Source: Reticulascus tulasneorum (lineage: Eukaryota; Ascomycota; Sordariomycetes; Glomerellales; Reticulascaceae). Taken from it: a DNA stretch of 64,000 nucleotides. Position numbers and translations under genes: made by a program. The DNA lies in the NCBI GenBank assembly GCA_001557505.1, contig LSAX01000008.1, forward strand, positions 62,001 through 126,000, written 5' to 3'. The notes under the pieces were generated by a model, which was not told the DNA's origin, ran no database searches, and was given only the letters and a program-made list of their open reading frames with translations. Positions 36,201 to 47,011 of the stretch are shown piece by piece (position 1 is the first letter of the stretch; each line of letters opens with the position of its first letter).

Positions 36201-37824
36201 ATCCAGCAAGAGTCCAGCCAAGGCGAAATCGCGTTCCTTAGGGAAGAGCAAGAAGGCGACAAGATCCGCATAGGGGACCTCGAAGCGGCACTTGCCAATG
36301 CCGAGCAGGGCCTGCGTGAAGAGCGAGACAGGACGAAGGAGCTCGATCAGCGCCTTTCAACCGAGCGACGACAACGCGAGATTGTCGCCAACCGAGAAAA
36401 AGAAGAGGTGCAGCAGTTTGTCAACGATCTTAATAGAGAAGCATCAGCTGCTAAGGATGAGGCCCGGAAGTTGCGCAAGAACCTCACCTCTCGGGAAGTC
36501 GAAGCGACGGAATGGAAGGAGAGGCTTATGGAGCTGGAGAATAACTTGAGAGAGGCACTGGGTGACCTGAACGGTACCAGGTCTAGCCTCCTCAAAGTGA
36601 GTCTACCCCACCGTTATTCTTTCTGCAGCCAACTAATTACATGCATAGTCTATTGCCAAGCTGCAGCGAGAACTTGAAAACACTGTTCGCGAACTCGACA
36701 CTACTAAGGCGTCTCTCGTGGAGAAGGATCGCATCATCAAGCAAAGAGACGCATTGCTCGAATCCCACGGCCTCGAAGCACGCAAGCTGGCCGAGCTCCT
36801 TGACAAGGAACGGCAGGCGCACCGCAACACCAAGAACCAACATGAGACTTTCCAAAAGACCCATCAGCATGTCACGAGGACTGTCAGCTCCCAAGATGCG
36901 AGGATTCTGGAGTTGGAGACTTCCCGCGCCCAAGACAAGAAGAAAATCACCGGCTTGGAATCAAACTTTCGAGAGCAGCTTACAGAGCGCAACAATCTGC
37001 TCCTCGTACTCTGGACGAGACTTTCGGCTCTTTGCGGGACCGATTGGGCGCATGATAACAGTCTTATCAATGGCCGGGCGTTGCCTTCTCTGGAGGCTGT
37101 GACCACCATGCTACCGGGCTTTAGCAAGAACTTGCTGGCGGCTATCAAGACCATCGAGACAATTATCGGCGGCTTTCAATCCCGGATCAAAGGGGTGGAG
37201 CGCGATCTTTGGCGCGAGTATCAGAGCCTAGAGAACAATCTAGAGGTTCGCACAAAGAAACTTGACCGCCTCGAGGCGATTGTGCGCAGCGGCGTCGCTT
37301 CTGGCACGTTGGGTTCCTTCGACAATTCTCGCACAGCCCGGCTGGAGGAGGCATACCGGCAACTGAAAGTGGAAAACGCGACGCTGCGTACAGCGAATGA
37401 TGTCAGGTCCCGGGCGGCATACTCGGCAACAGGCGATCCGAATGCCCTTAATCCAGAAGCCGCCGCAGGGAGTCCATCTCCTTCAATCCCGACCGGCCCT
37501 CGCGACCGGGAGAGTAAGTCGCGGAAGGGCCGTGATGGCATTGACCGACCTGCTACATCTCGTAGCAGCTCCACGAATGCGATGACAACCAGTTCCAGTT
37601 CCGGGACTCTGAACGTCGCGTTGCAAGATCGTGACCCACCATCAGGAGACAACCGATGGATGTTCCGCCTTCGAGACCTCGAATCCAAACTCAAGGCGGA
37701 GAGGGAGGCACGGAACCAGGACCGGAGTGCGGCGAGACAGCGACTCGGCGGCCTGGAACTGGAGAACCGCGATTTGAGAGGGGAGGTGGCGAGAATGAAG
37801 CGAGCCACAGGAGACTTAGAGTGA
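33252..37824 (+). CDS. apsB: ApsB/Mto1-type microtubule-organising-centre protein
   Basis: Two exons, 33252-36596 and 36649-37824, give 1506 residues. The 52-base phase-0 intron has a CAACTAAT branch point and restores LLKSIAKLQRELE. The first 450 residues are Ser/Pro/acid-rich and look disordered. At about residues 458-512 is the centrosomin CM1 motif (LKEQSSTIERLSKENFDLKL), which recruits the gamma-tubulin complex. Long coiled coils run from there to about residue 1340. The tail is Ser-rich and ends in a short basic coiled coil. This architecture matches Aspergillus ApsB and fission-yeast Mto1, which nucleate microtubules at spindle pole bodies and septa; PcpA/Pcp1 also has CM1 but differs in its C-terminal part. 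It is longer than A. nidulans ApsB. Confidence 0.85.
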
Positions 37825-38492
37825 GAGGCGTGTTTTTATTTCGCTTCATGTATTCATATTTTTATCATTGTATTTTTTTTATCGCAACGACACGATGGAG
37901 GAACCTCTCTGAATCGGCATTGTAACCTCTCTAGCATTAAGCGACTGGGCGAGCGTCAGCCGCTGGGGTTTGGTGGAGTTTACACAGCTCGCGCGTCATG
38001 GACAGCTTTTGGGTAGTAATTTGGACGGATCTATGGAGTATTCATCACTGGTTTCAACACTTTGAGACGTTGTTCCAACTGCCATGGTGTATGTGTGATT
38101 GTCATGGACCATCGACCTGCATGATCGATGCTGGATCTAGGCACGACAACGCCTGGTATGAGCTCCGCAAGACCATCCGCCTGTGGGTAAGATGGCACGT
38201 TTCCAGCTCGATATCAGCTCCGCCTACAACTCCGCTCCTCTCCTCTTCCGATGCGGGATTCAGAGAATACTCATGCCTGGTTTCTGAAGAAGTAGACTTT
38301 CACCGGGCGGAGTATCCGTTTTGGGATATTCCGGTGTACGGAGGTCAGGTGGCGAAGAAGGACCCAGGAGCCTTCTCATGCCTGCTCCTATCGTGGCACC
38401 ATTGGTAGGCATAAAGCCGAAGCCAGCTGCAAGTGGAACGTTGCACGTTCTTTTCGCTTGCACAGCTAGCTTTGTGGGCTTTTTAAACAAAC
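37825..38492. other. Intergenic region between apsB and DUF1479 genes
   Basis: About 670 bases. An open frame at 37998-38408 has no domain or codon pattern to support it. Confidence 0.5.
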
Positions 38493-40141
38493 ATGTCTAC
38501 TCTCAAGATCCGTGCTCAATTGCGAGTGTTGACCATCCGCCTCCAAGCTAACGCCACTCAGCGTCGAACCGTCATGATGGCCGCAACGCAGACCCAAACA
38601 ACCAGCAAGAGAGAAGGAGATATCTCATCCGCCTTTGTATCTCTCTCGGGGACTGACCAGCCCCCCCTGCCCGCTCGGTTTCGAGAGTTGAAGAACTCAC
38701 TTGTGTCCGGCAGAGAAGATAGGGTGATCGCGAGTTGGCACAGGCTCCTGAAGGGGTTGCAGTCCGAAAACGAGGAAATTGTTCGTCAGGGCTCAGCAGT
38801 CATCCCCAGTATCGAGTTCAGCAACCTGGAGAGTGACCTTGGCCTACTTGAGACAGAGCTTCAAAAGCGAGGGGTCGCGGTCATACGAGGTGTGGTGCCG
38901 GAGCAAGAGGCGAGGGCTTACAAGTCCGAGATTGAGGAGTATGTAAAGAAAAACCCAACGACTAAAGGTAAGCGCAACCATCTGCACAACTGGGTTTGCA
39001 TGTTCTAGAGTACAGTCACAAGCTCACTGCCAGTAAAAGCGTTTCCGGCCCACGATCCCCAGGTGTTTGAGCTGTACTGGTCGGCACCGCAGTTGAAGGC
39101 ACGATCACATCCCAATCTTCTCAGGTTGCAGGCGTCTCTCATGAAATCCTTATGGCACTGCTCGGACCCCAATGCCTTGGTTTCGTTATCACAGCCGCTC
39201 GCCTATGCCGATCGACTGCGAATCCGGCAACCAGGAGATGCGAGTTTCGCCCTCGGGCCTCACCAAGACGGAGGCAGCGTGGAACGCTGGGAGCCCCGCG
39301 GGTACGGGATAGGAGGTGTCTACGATGCCGTATTCGCTGGCGAGTGGGAGCGGTACGATGCTTGGGACGCAGCCACCCGCGTCCCTGCAGTGATGGACCT
39401 CCACGAGGGGCTGGGTGCGTGCTCCATGTTCCGCACGTTCCAGGGCTGGCTGAGCATGAGCAACTCGGGGCCGAACCATGGCACCTTGTTGGTGAACCCG
39501 TTGCTGCAGATGTCAACGGCCTATATCCTCCTCAGGCCATTCTTCCGCCCGATCGAGACAGCCGCGGATGCAGGCGCGTCTAGGTTCTTGGCGGCCGAGA
39601 ATTGGGTCTTCACAGGGGGAGAAGATATGACCTGCGACCTTCAAGGGGCAAGCCCCGGCCATGGACAGGAGCTCACGGATGCACTGCACCCTCATTTGGA
39701 ACTGGGAAAGACAATGGTCCACATGCCCGAAATCAAGCCGGGGGATTTTGTCATCTGGCACTGCGATAGTAAGTTCAGCGTCACCCCGTCCCAGACAAGA
39801 TGCCATCCTGTACTGACGTCCTTCAAGCTATCCACTCGGTTGATAAGGTGCACGCAGGCACGGTGGATTCAAGCGTACTGTACATCCCCGTGTGCCCAAC
39901 CACGGAAATCAACGCGAAGTACTTGGTGCGACAGAGAGAAGCGTTTCGAAACAGGACTCCAGGACCAGACTTCCCGGGTGGGAAGGGGGAGTCGGAGCAT
40001 GTAGACAGGCCGACGGAAGAGTTGATATCAGGCGTGGCGGGTCGAAAAGCCATGGGGTTGGAGAAGCTAACGGTAGGATGGGAGGACAACGACGGGGCAA
40101 GAGCAGCAATTGACCAGGCCAATGCGATTTTGGGATTCTAG
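38493..40141 (+). CDS. DUF1479 family protein (putative Fe/2-oxoglutarate oxygenase-like)
   Basis: Three exons, 38493-38967, 39034-39768 and 39828-40141, give 507 residues. Intron 1 (66 bases) starts GTAAGC and intron 2 (59 bases) starts GTAAGT with a TACTGACG branch. The joined protein has the DUF1479 pattern: GVAVIRGVVPEQEA near residue 130, LGPHQDGGS at about residue 230 with an HxD pair, and HCDTIHSVDKVH with a distal His near residue 405. HxD..H is the iron-binding triad of the double-stranded beta-helix oxygenases, and bacterial YbiU belongs here. The substrate is unknown. The N terminus is Arg-rich and acid-free for 28 residues, so mitochondrial import is possible; an alternative start is at 38574. 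Confidence 0.9.
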
Positions 40142-40221
40142 TTGCAGCTTGGCAATGTACTCATATTACAATATCGAACTTTTACCAATTAAAATAGGTT
40201 ACGATTCCACGCTCACAGTTG

Positions 40222-40602
40222 GATTCGAGCCCCAAGTGTCGCCGGTGCAGCTGGTCGACTGCTCAAGAGTACCCTGTAAGCAGAGCTGTAATCGAGCAGC
40301 AGTACCGGACCAACATGACGCCGTGGGGGACAGAGATCAAGACATTCCACGGGTGTAAGTCGACAGACCTGCTTACTTTATGCTGTAATAACCTTACGTA
40401 TGTAGCTTGGGTGGCTCTGAATACCCAATCGACATCCTCATGCAGATCCTCAAGTTTGCTTGGTAAGTTTGCTAAATTCGGTAAAGTACCCGCGGCGTTG
40501 CCCTCCTCAAACTCAAAGTCTGCCGATGACAAATCAGCCCCCAGAATTGAAAGGGAGATGGAGGCCTATTACCCCGCCTGGAGGGCTCAGGCTTGCACAT
40601 AA
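40222..40602 (+). pseudogene. Unidentified spliced coding remnant
   Basis: Starts 80 bases after the DUF1479 stop. A good frame reads AVIEQQYRTNMTPWGTEIKT to FHG at 40352. A GTGTAAGT..TATGTAG interval (40353 to about 40405) follows, and removing it gives LGGSEYPIDILMQILKFAW. A second donor, GTAAGT, follows at once with a TGCTAAAT branch-like word. The last open piece reads EREMEAYYPAWRAQACT before a TAA at 40602, but its phase does not fit any acceptor I can find. There is no convincing start upstream other than Met in NMTPWG. It looks like the tail of a once-real gene, or a small gene with a structure I have not solved. I do not recognise the family. Confidence 0.35.
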
Positions 40603-41436
40603 GGTACCTCAGCTACGGTACCTTTGATAGTGCCATATCACATCGTCCCACCGGAGTGCTTATGAAGGCCAATAATTACACGTTGAATCTTTCAGGTCTA
40701 TCCTACCTGTAACTAGATTTGGACCCAGGGCATCAAGCTCACACTTGTTGCTCACACTTGACGGTGGTGATATACAGCAAAGGTCCGCCAAAACCTAGGA
40801 CAAGTGCAGGTATGCATGGAGTAAGATCACGCAATTGCATCCTTGTCGTAGATCTGGAGAATTATATCATCTTGAGGCTGAATCTCGTTAGGTCTGAGTC
40901 TAACTACTGGATATCCTAGTTTAGCTGTCCAACCTCACACACACACTCGTACGCAAAGCGCACCGCCAACAGGCTTCAATTCCACCATCTCGCGCTGCAG
41001 TGCTTCAGCCTCGGTGAGGGAACGAGACGATACCCCGGCAACATCATCATTGTCCACGACCCCCTCCCCGCGCCCCCAATTTTATTCCCCAAAGGCTCCC
41101 TTGTCACTCCCAATCGGGCCAACAATAATGATTGCCCGAGGCCGGCAACTGTCTCGAATCTCCCCGACGCGATATCCAATTGCTGAATTTGTCATCCCAA
41201 CGGGCTGCAGGGCACCTTGTCCGTCACTGTGCATTAATAAACAGATCCGCAGCGGCTTAGCCCACCGCTCTTTCGACCTTGGTTCTAGGTGCGTTATCTA
41301 TAACTCCCAATCCCAATCCAGGATTCGACGTTCTGTTCCCTCTAGCTTCTGTCAAAACCGGTATCAATTCTCCACTGAACACTGCACACGCCAACCCCAA
41401 ATCTCTCGTCCCAGCAGCATACCTCGACCCGCAAGC
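40603..41436. other. Intergenic region and 5' leader of the DUF1993 gene
   Basis: Begins with a GGTACCT-rich patch (40606-40625). From 41014 the DUF1993 frame is open upstream of its canonical ATG, with in-frame ATGs, including one at 41128 followed by IARGRQLSRISPTR. Confidence 0.5.
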
Positions 41437-41967
41437 ATGGCCTACACACTCTACGACGCCACACTCCCTCTGCTGAGCCATGGCATGAACACCCTTCTCA
41501 ATCTCATCTCTAAAGCTGAAAGCTTCGCTAAAGAGAAGGGCATCGACGTTTCCGAACTCACAGAAGCTCGCCTGTGCAAAGACATGCTTCCCTTCACTTT
41601 CCAAGTATACAGCGCCACCGACACAGCCCAGAAGGTCGTTCACCGCGTGCATGGAACTGACCCTGAAAAATGGGCCAACGATCTTAAGACCGTCGAAGAT
41701 CTTAAGGCTCGCATCGCCGCCACGGTTGCTATTCTCGAGTCTGCAGACAAGTCCAAATTCGAATCCAGACAGCACGAGATTGTCACCATCGGCCTCGGCA
41801 AAGGGACGACGGCAGATATGGAGGCTCTAGAATATGCTGTTGCTTATGGCATTCCCAACTTCTTCTTCCACCTCCAGACCGCTTACTCTATCCTGAGATG
41901 CAAGGGTGTTCCTCTCGGCAAGTCCGATTACTTGGGTTCGTTCTTGGGCCCATACATCAAGAAGTGA
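41437..41967 (+). CDS. DUF1993 family protein
   Basis: Single exon, 176 residues from the ATG at 41437 (MAYTLYDATLPLL), which is the usual start for the family. DUF1993 proteins are four-helix bundles related to the DinB fold, and the motifs AESFAKEKGID, RLCKDMLPFTFQ and the C-terminal FFFHLQTAYSILR with GKSDYLG fit. Fungal members are uncharacterised and often stress-regulated; no catalytic role is known. Using the upstream ATG at 41128 would add about 103 residues with an Arg-rich, acid-poor start, possibly a mitochondrial form. Confidence 0.9.
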   Translation: MAYTLYDATLPLLSHGMNTLLNLISKAESFAKEKGIDVSELTEARLCKDMLPFTFQVYSATDTAQKVVHRVHGTDPEKWANDLKTVEDLKARIAATVAILESADKSKFESRQHEIVTIGLGKGTTADMEALEYAVAYGIPNFFFHLQTAYSILRCKGVPLGKSDYLGSFLGPYIKK

Positions 41968-43881
41968 GCAGTTGTCGGTCAAAAAGACCGCTCACCTAGT
42001 CTCGGGAAGGCTCAGTGATGGTGTGGCTGTTATTGTCCGTAGCATATTCTAGCGTGAAAACGAAAGGCTGATACCTACCAAGAACGAAGCCACTAGTGCT
42101 ATCACTCGCTTGTATCTGCCGTGCGCTGCCTCGCCTAATAATTCAACTTGATTGGGCCATATCTCTGTTCTGTTTAGCGGTCAGAGAGGTTCGTGTGCCA
42201 AAGATTCTGACGCGGGGTGTAGTTATGTGAGAGCCGTCGAACGGGACATTCTGTGCGCCTGCGTAAGGGACTTCTGTGCCCCTGCCTCAAGGGATTTCAC
42301 AAGAATCCTTCCGATAATGACTGCTGCCTGATTTAGACCGTCTCCAGACCGAAAGGTGGTCGCAGAGTTTCACGAAACCCAAACGAGTCACTGATAATCA
42401 AGGTTCATAGGTCCAATAGTCAAATTCGTAAACAGCTCCAGGTTGCCCACTACTTGTTTTGTACATCTCATAAAGGCAAACTGTCGATATTGTTGAATCA
42501 AGTATCGTCAAGCATGAAATCTTCTTAATCCATCAGATTTGTAAGAACTGTGCAGAATAGATATCTTTAGTAGAGAATGGTTCAATTCTCTTCGCACGGC
42601 TCTACAAGCCTCATGATCGGTTGAACATGAGCAAAAGATAGCGGTCAACAATACGGGGGGGAAACGCTAACCTGCCAATATTGTCTGAATCCGAGCGGAG
42701 TTGTTGCAAGTATGAAATATTACTGGTCGTTGGAGCAGAACCTATGTTTCATTAAACATTGTTGATTGTGTCTACCCCTTTCGCTGTAGTGGCTTCACGA
42801 TAGGTCGTTTCCAAGGTGCACCCTTCTCCATCTATCCGCTTCCTGTGTGTGCTTCCATCGTCTGTTCTAGCAATCTCTCCGTTGCGTAAACAGCCACCAT
42901 GCTGCTTGAAAAGTCATTGATGCACTGTTCTCGGTACACTATGTTACTTTATGTACACAACATAGGCCAATGAAAGAACTTTGAAGCATTGCTGTCATGC
43001 TATTCTTTCAGCTTCGAAGAAGTCTAACCGAACTTATTAGCAGTTTTGTAAAGGGCTATATAGCTGGAGTTCTATGCTTACGACCTCTTGTGCCCGGGAT
43101 GTCGATGGCATCGTTGCGGGGGCAAATCACAACAGTGCTACACGTATGGGTTGAATCTATCTATAACCCATTCGGATGCTTCACTACGAAAGTTGGCCGA
43201 CATAGCAGATTGTGTGGTCTAACTGATACATTACCCCAAACCTTGGCCAAACTAGGGATAGGATGGCAATGTACAAACTTGATTGCCGTGTATATCACTG
43301 CCTCATAGTCCAAATTGAGCATTGTCCAATACGACGCCAAGTCCGCGCAATTCTCCCAGGGTCTCCTGGCAAAATATCCGGCTTCCCGGGTATTCAGGGC
43401 ATCAGTGTCGGTTATCAGTGCCCACAGCTGTCGCCATCCGCTAGCAGGCCGCTAAAATGCAGGTACAAGCGAAAGCCGCTAACCGCATGTGGTAAGGTCC
43501 GGAACTACGACAAGTACCTCATTCATACTTTTTGAGGCGAGGTAGTACTTTGCATTTATCATACGCCCGGCAAATTCTACAGACCCTTGGCTCCAGCGAA
43601 GCAAGAATAGGCGAAATTTGCGCCTGCTGCACTGTTTCGTCACGGCACTTTCTAAAGGTGGAGGTGTCCCGAACTTCATAAAGTTCATATCGAGAGAATG
43701 ACGACGAAATTCGCTCAGACTGGCGCCGTCTATATCCCTGATGAGTTCCCATCTCCCCTCGACTACGGGGAAATGACCTCTGTGGTAAGCAAGCTTTGCC
43801 TGACAGCCCCCGACCCCTGACTTCCGCCCTGCGAGAGACGATTGAGATACCAAAGAGGTCCAGATTCCCAGCGTGCCCACC
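41968..43881. other. Intergenic region of 1.9 kb
   Basis: No supported gene. Short plus-strand frames at 42997-43535 and minus-strand frames overlapping the SOD start lack domains. Confidence 0.5.
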
Positions 43882-44656
43882 ATGTCCGTCCAAGCCTTCA
43901 CGCTTCCTAGCCTTCCGTACGCCTACAATGTAAGTTTTCTGCTGCATTCGGGATGATGCGGGCAACCAGCAACTGATGACCGTAGGCTCTGGAGCCACAG
44001 ATCTCCAAGGAGATCATGACCCTGCACCATGACAAGCATCACCAAGCGTACGTCACCAATCTGAACGCCGCCCTGGCAAACTACTCGGTCGCCATCTCCG
44101 AGAGTGACATCCCCGATCAGATCGCTCTCCAGAATGTCATCAAGTTCAACGGCGGCGGCCACATCAACCATTCTCTCTTTTGGAAGAACCTCGCCCCCGC
44201 CAACAGCACGGATGCCTCGGACCCTGCAGGCTCCGCCCCAACTTTGCTGAAGGAGGTCACCAGCGCCTTTGGCAGCCTGTCTGGTTTGACCTCCGCGTTT
44301 TCTGCTGCCTTGATGGGCATTCAGGGATCGGGTTGGGGTTGGTTGGTGAAGCAGAACGGTCCGGCCGGAGGGCTTAGGATTGTGACTACCAAGGACCAGG
44401 ATCCGGTTGTGGGTGGGGAGGTCCCAATTATCGGAGTGGACATGTGGGAGCATGCTTACTATCTCCAGGTAAGGATGCCAGTTCGCTTTTGGCAAAATCT
44501 TCTTGGAATATGGCTGACAGGACTGCCCTACAGTATCAAAACGGCAAGGCATCCTACGTAGAGAACGTTTGGAAGATTATCAACTGGACAGCTGCTGAGG
44601 AAAGATTCAGTGGCACTCGTGATGAGGCATTTGAGATTCTGAAGGCGTCTTTCTGA
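43882..44656 (+). CDS. Manganese superoxide dismutase without presequence
   Basis: Three exons, 43882-43929, 43986-44468 and 44534-44656, give 217 residues. Both introns are phase 0 and begin GTAAG. The enzyme converts superoxide to oxygen and hydrogen peroxide. Metal ligands are His30 in LHHDKHH, His78 in HINHSLFW, Asp168 and His172 in VDMWEHAYY. Gln155 in DQDP is the Mn-type position. The protein begins directly with FTLPSLPYAYNALEP, so there is no mitochondrial targeting sequence and it is probably cytosolic or peroxisomal. Length is otherwise normal for the mature enzyme. Confidence 0.95.
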
Positions 44657-44887
44657 GTGGAGAGCGGCTACAAAGTGTATTGGCCTTGCGGTGTCTGCTA
44701 GTTCTGCGTAGAAACGCAACAGTACCAGTGGGCTACTTCTCACGCTTCTATGATAATATTGAAACTACTTGAGCAACTGGTTGCAAGTCATGTGCATTGA
44801 TCACCTATTGTAGGTATCCGCGGTCACCATACTCGACCTATGAGGTCATCAGGAATGCGAAGCCGGAGGGTGTAAGTCTGCCGGTAT

Positions 44888-45658
44888 TCAAGTGAGCAAC
44901 TCGGCAAAGGTTGGTCCTGTAGCATTACCATCGCCATCCGTCTCGGAAGCTTGCTGTGCAAAAGCTATAAATATAGCCTCCCAATGATCCGAGAACTGCA
45001 ACACCACAGCACCATCCTGTCCGACAGTATTCTCTCGCGCCAGTCCGGCCGTGTATCCCTGGGTCAGGTGTATCTGATGGATTCCATGTCCGGTCGCCCA
45101 CTGATCGCCGAAAACATACATGGTAGCTTTGTCGTCGATGGCATTTTGGAAGAACGGTCCTAGCACGTCGATAATGTCGTTGCCCGGCCCCGAGACATCA
45201 TAGCCCACAATTGTTCCCTCCTGAACGCTTATGAAGCCATCGTGCAACAGGTCAATCTCTGGGACACAGTTCTCTTTGGAGGCGGCATGGAATCCTCGGT
45301 CGAGCTCTTCTAGTTGTTCCGTAATGCAGTGTTTGAAGTCCGGGTCTAGCCAGTACACGAGTCGATGGTCCTCGTATGGCGATTTGAGGTCGATAGCTGC
45401 GGAAAGAATACCAGCATCGGAACGATTCCCAGTTTCTCGGGGTATGCCATCCTCGAACCGGATGAGGGCATGGACCGTTTTGCGATTATCCATGCCACGC
45501 CGTGCGTTGAATGTCTCGGCCACTGCTTTCCAGACGCCATAGTGTTCAGACCGCGCCACACTCCTGCCCGAAGCAGCCGCAGGGGCAGCATATGCTGAAT
45601 TGTTGGTGTGAAGTAGTCCGAGTAAGGCATGTAACAGGAACGACGATGGAGATCTCAT
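44888..45658 (-). CDS. Secreted DUF2278 family protein
   Basis: Single exon, 256 residues. A signal peptide of about 24 residues (hydrophobic LLHALLGLL, ending near AYA) precedes the domain. The mature part begins with EHYGVWKAVAETFNAR and continues with KTVHALIRFEDG, AAIDLKSPYEDHRLVYWLD and a GDQWATGHGIHQIHLTQG segment. This order (YGV start, Lys-Ser strand, LVYW, ITEQL, GxHxIHLxQG) is that of DUF2278, known mainly from bacterial YukJ-type proteins of unknown function. A secreted fungal copy is unusual. It is convergent with the SOD gene, with 231 bases between the stops. Confidence 0.75.
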   Translation of the reverse strand: MRSPSSFLLHALLGLLHTNNSAYAAPAAASGRSVARSEHYGVWKAVAETFNARRGMDNRKTVHALIRFEDGIPRETGNRSDAGILSAAIDLKSPYEDHRLVYWLDPDFKHCITEQLEELDRGFHAASKENCVPEIDLLHDGFISVQEGTIVGYDVSGPGNDIIDVLGPFFQNAIDDKATMYVFGDQWATGHGIHQIHLTQGYTAGLARENTVGQDGAVVLQFSDHWEAIFIAFAQQASETDGDGNATGPTFAELLT

Positions 45659-47011
45659 GGTAAGTTTAGGATAGTTAGGTATGTGGGCGGACTTCAGGCT
45701 TCAATTTATTGCGATATTGGACAAGTCAGGAAAAGATTTTGTGCGAACTAAGGAGTGTATTCGACGTGGTGGCTCGGATGGATTGAAGAGTAGAGGTAGT
45801 TATGGCGTGGCTTCTTACTGGCTTGGAGGATTTATCGATCGGCAGGAACCCCCAAATGGAAAAGGGAGCCACCGATGGTGCAGGCGGAAGAGAACGTTCC
45901 TTCGACTAAGGTATACATGCCAAGGAAATGCGAGAAGCGACTGCCTTACCGAGAGAAGGTGCCGAATTCTGCCTGATATTGAATGATGCCGTTTTTCGAC
46001 GGGCTTGAGCACCAGAGGAATATATGTAGCGGCCAAAGACAACGCCTATTATCACAGTCTCCGAACAACTCATGCACACCGAAAGACTGGCCAAACACAG
46101 CTCCGGACTGGGCACGGCAAGGATGATCACCCGTACAAGATCGCTGAACGAAAGTTGCAGAAGGGCCATCGGTAAGCTGTAACCCAGGATAGGTCCCAGC
46201 AGCTTCCAGGCCTCTGGTCCTTTAGAGCGTATGCTACTGGTGGCCCGAGTTACATCATTCTAGCAGTCATGCAAAATGCAGAAGCATGAGCTACTTTGGA
46301 AAACAAATCTGATGGCATCCTAAGATAGGTAGTTGTTGTTAGACAAACGCTACTCGTATCCCACAGTACCTTAGCCCGTCATTTGTCACCAGTAAACCTT
46401 GAAAGCGCGGTGCATCTGCCGATGTCTTCAGCCAAGTTGGCTGAAAAACTCGCCCCACTTACATCGTCAAGGGCGCAGCACAGCCACCTAATCAGGGCGG
46501 TTCATCTTCAGCTGCTCGACTAAGCCGGGAACATTTGTGCTCTCGTGTTGCCTAGCATCATAGAGACAAAGAAACAGGTCACATGCACAAATTATATCTC
46601 GAACTGTGCCACCAGCTGTCGTGTTTTCTGTCCAGTCGCTTCTCATCCTGAGCCTGGGAGAAACTCTCCGACGCCATGCACCGTTCGGTCGGGATGGCGA
46701 GTCAATGCTATTTTCCGAGATCTTTCCATTATTAGAGCTTTGGCGTATTGGACGTTCTAGTCCGAGTGGCCGGGTGCCTGACCTGCCTTGCCCGTCCTCG
46801 GCCAACGCACAAGATGAAGGGCTACGTGATGACATCTTGACAGTCAACGATTGAGTATAAAGCATCAAGTCTTCGTCCTCAAACGAGGATCCTCCTTCTC
46901 ACCACCAGCATCAAACAATCACACGGTATTTCCTATATCTTAGTTTTCTGTTCAATTTTCCTTCAAGCAGCCTACACTCGCTCATAACACTAGACACTCT
47001 GTACTGCAAAA
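45659..47011. other. Intergenic region of 1.35 kb
   Basis: Divergent promoters of the DUF2278 and the six-cysteine-repeat genes. Frames at 45681-45986 and 46488-46868 lack domains and are not called. Confidence 0.5.
46856..46861 (+). promoter_or_regulatory. TATA box of the six-cysteine-repeat gene
   Basis: TATAAA about 150 bases before the start codon, followed by a C/T-rich leader. Confidence 0.55.

Noticed and set aside
40225..40242. GGATTCGAGCCCC resembling a tRNA B-box complement
   Set aside because: No matching A-box or cloverleaf pairing nearby.
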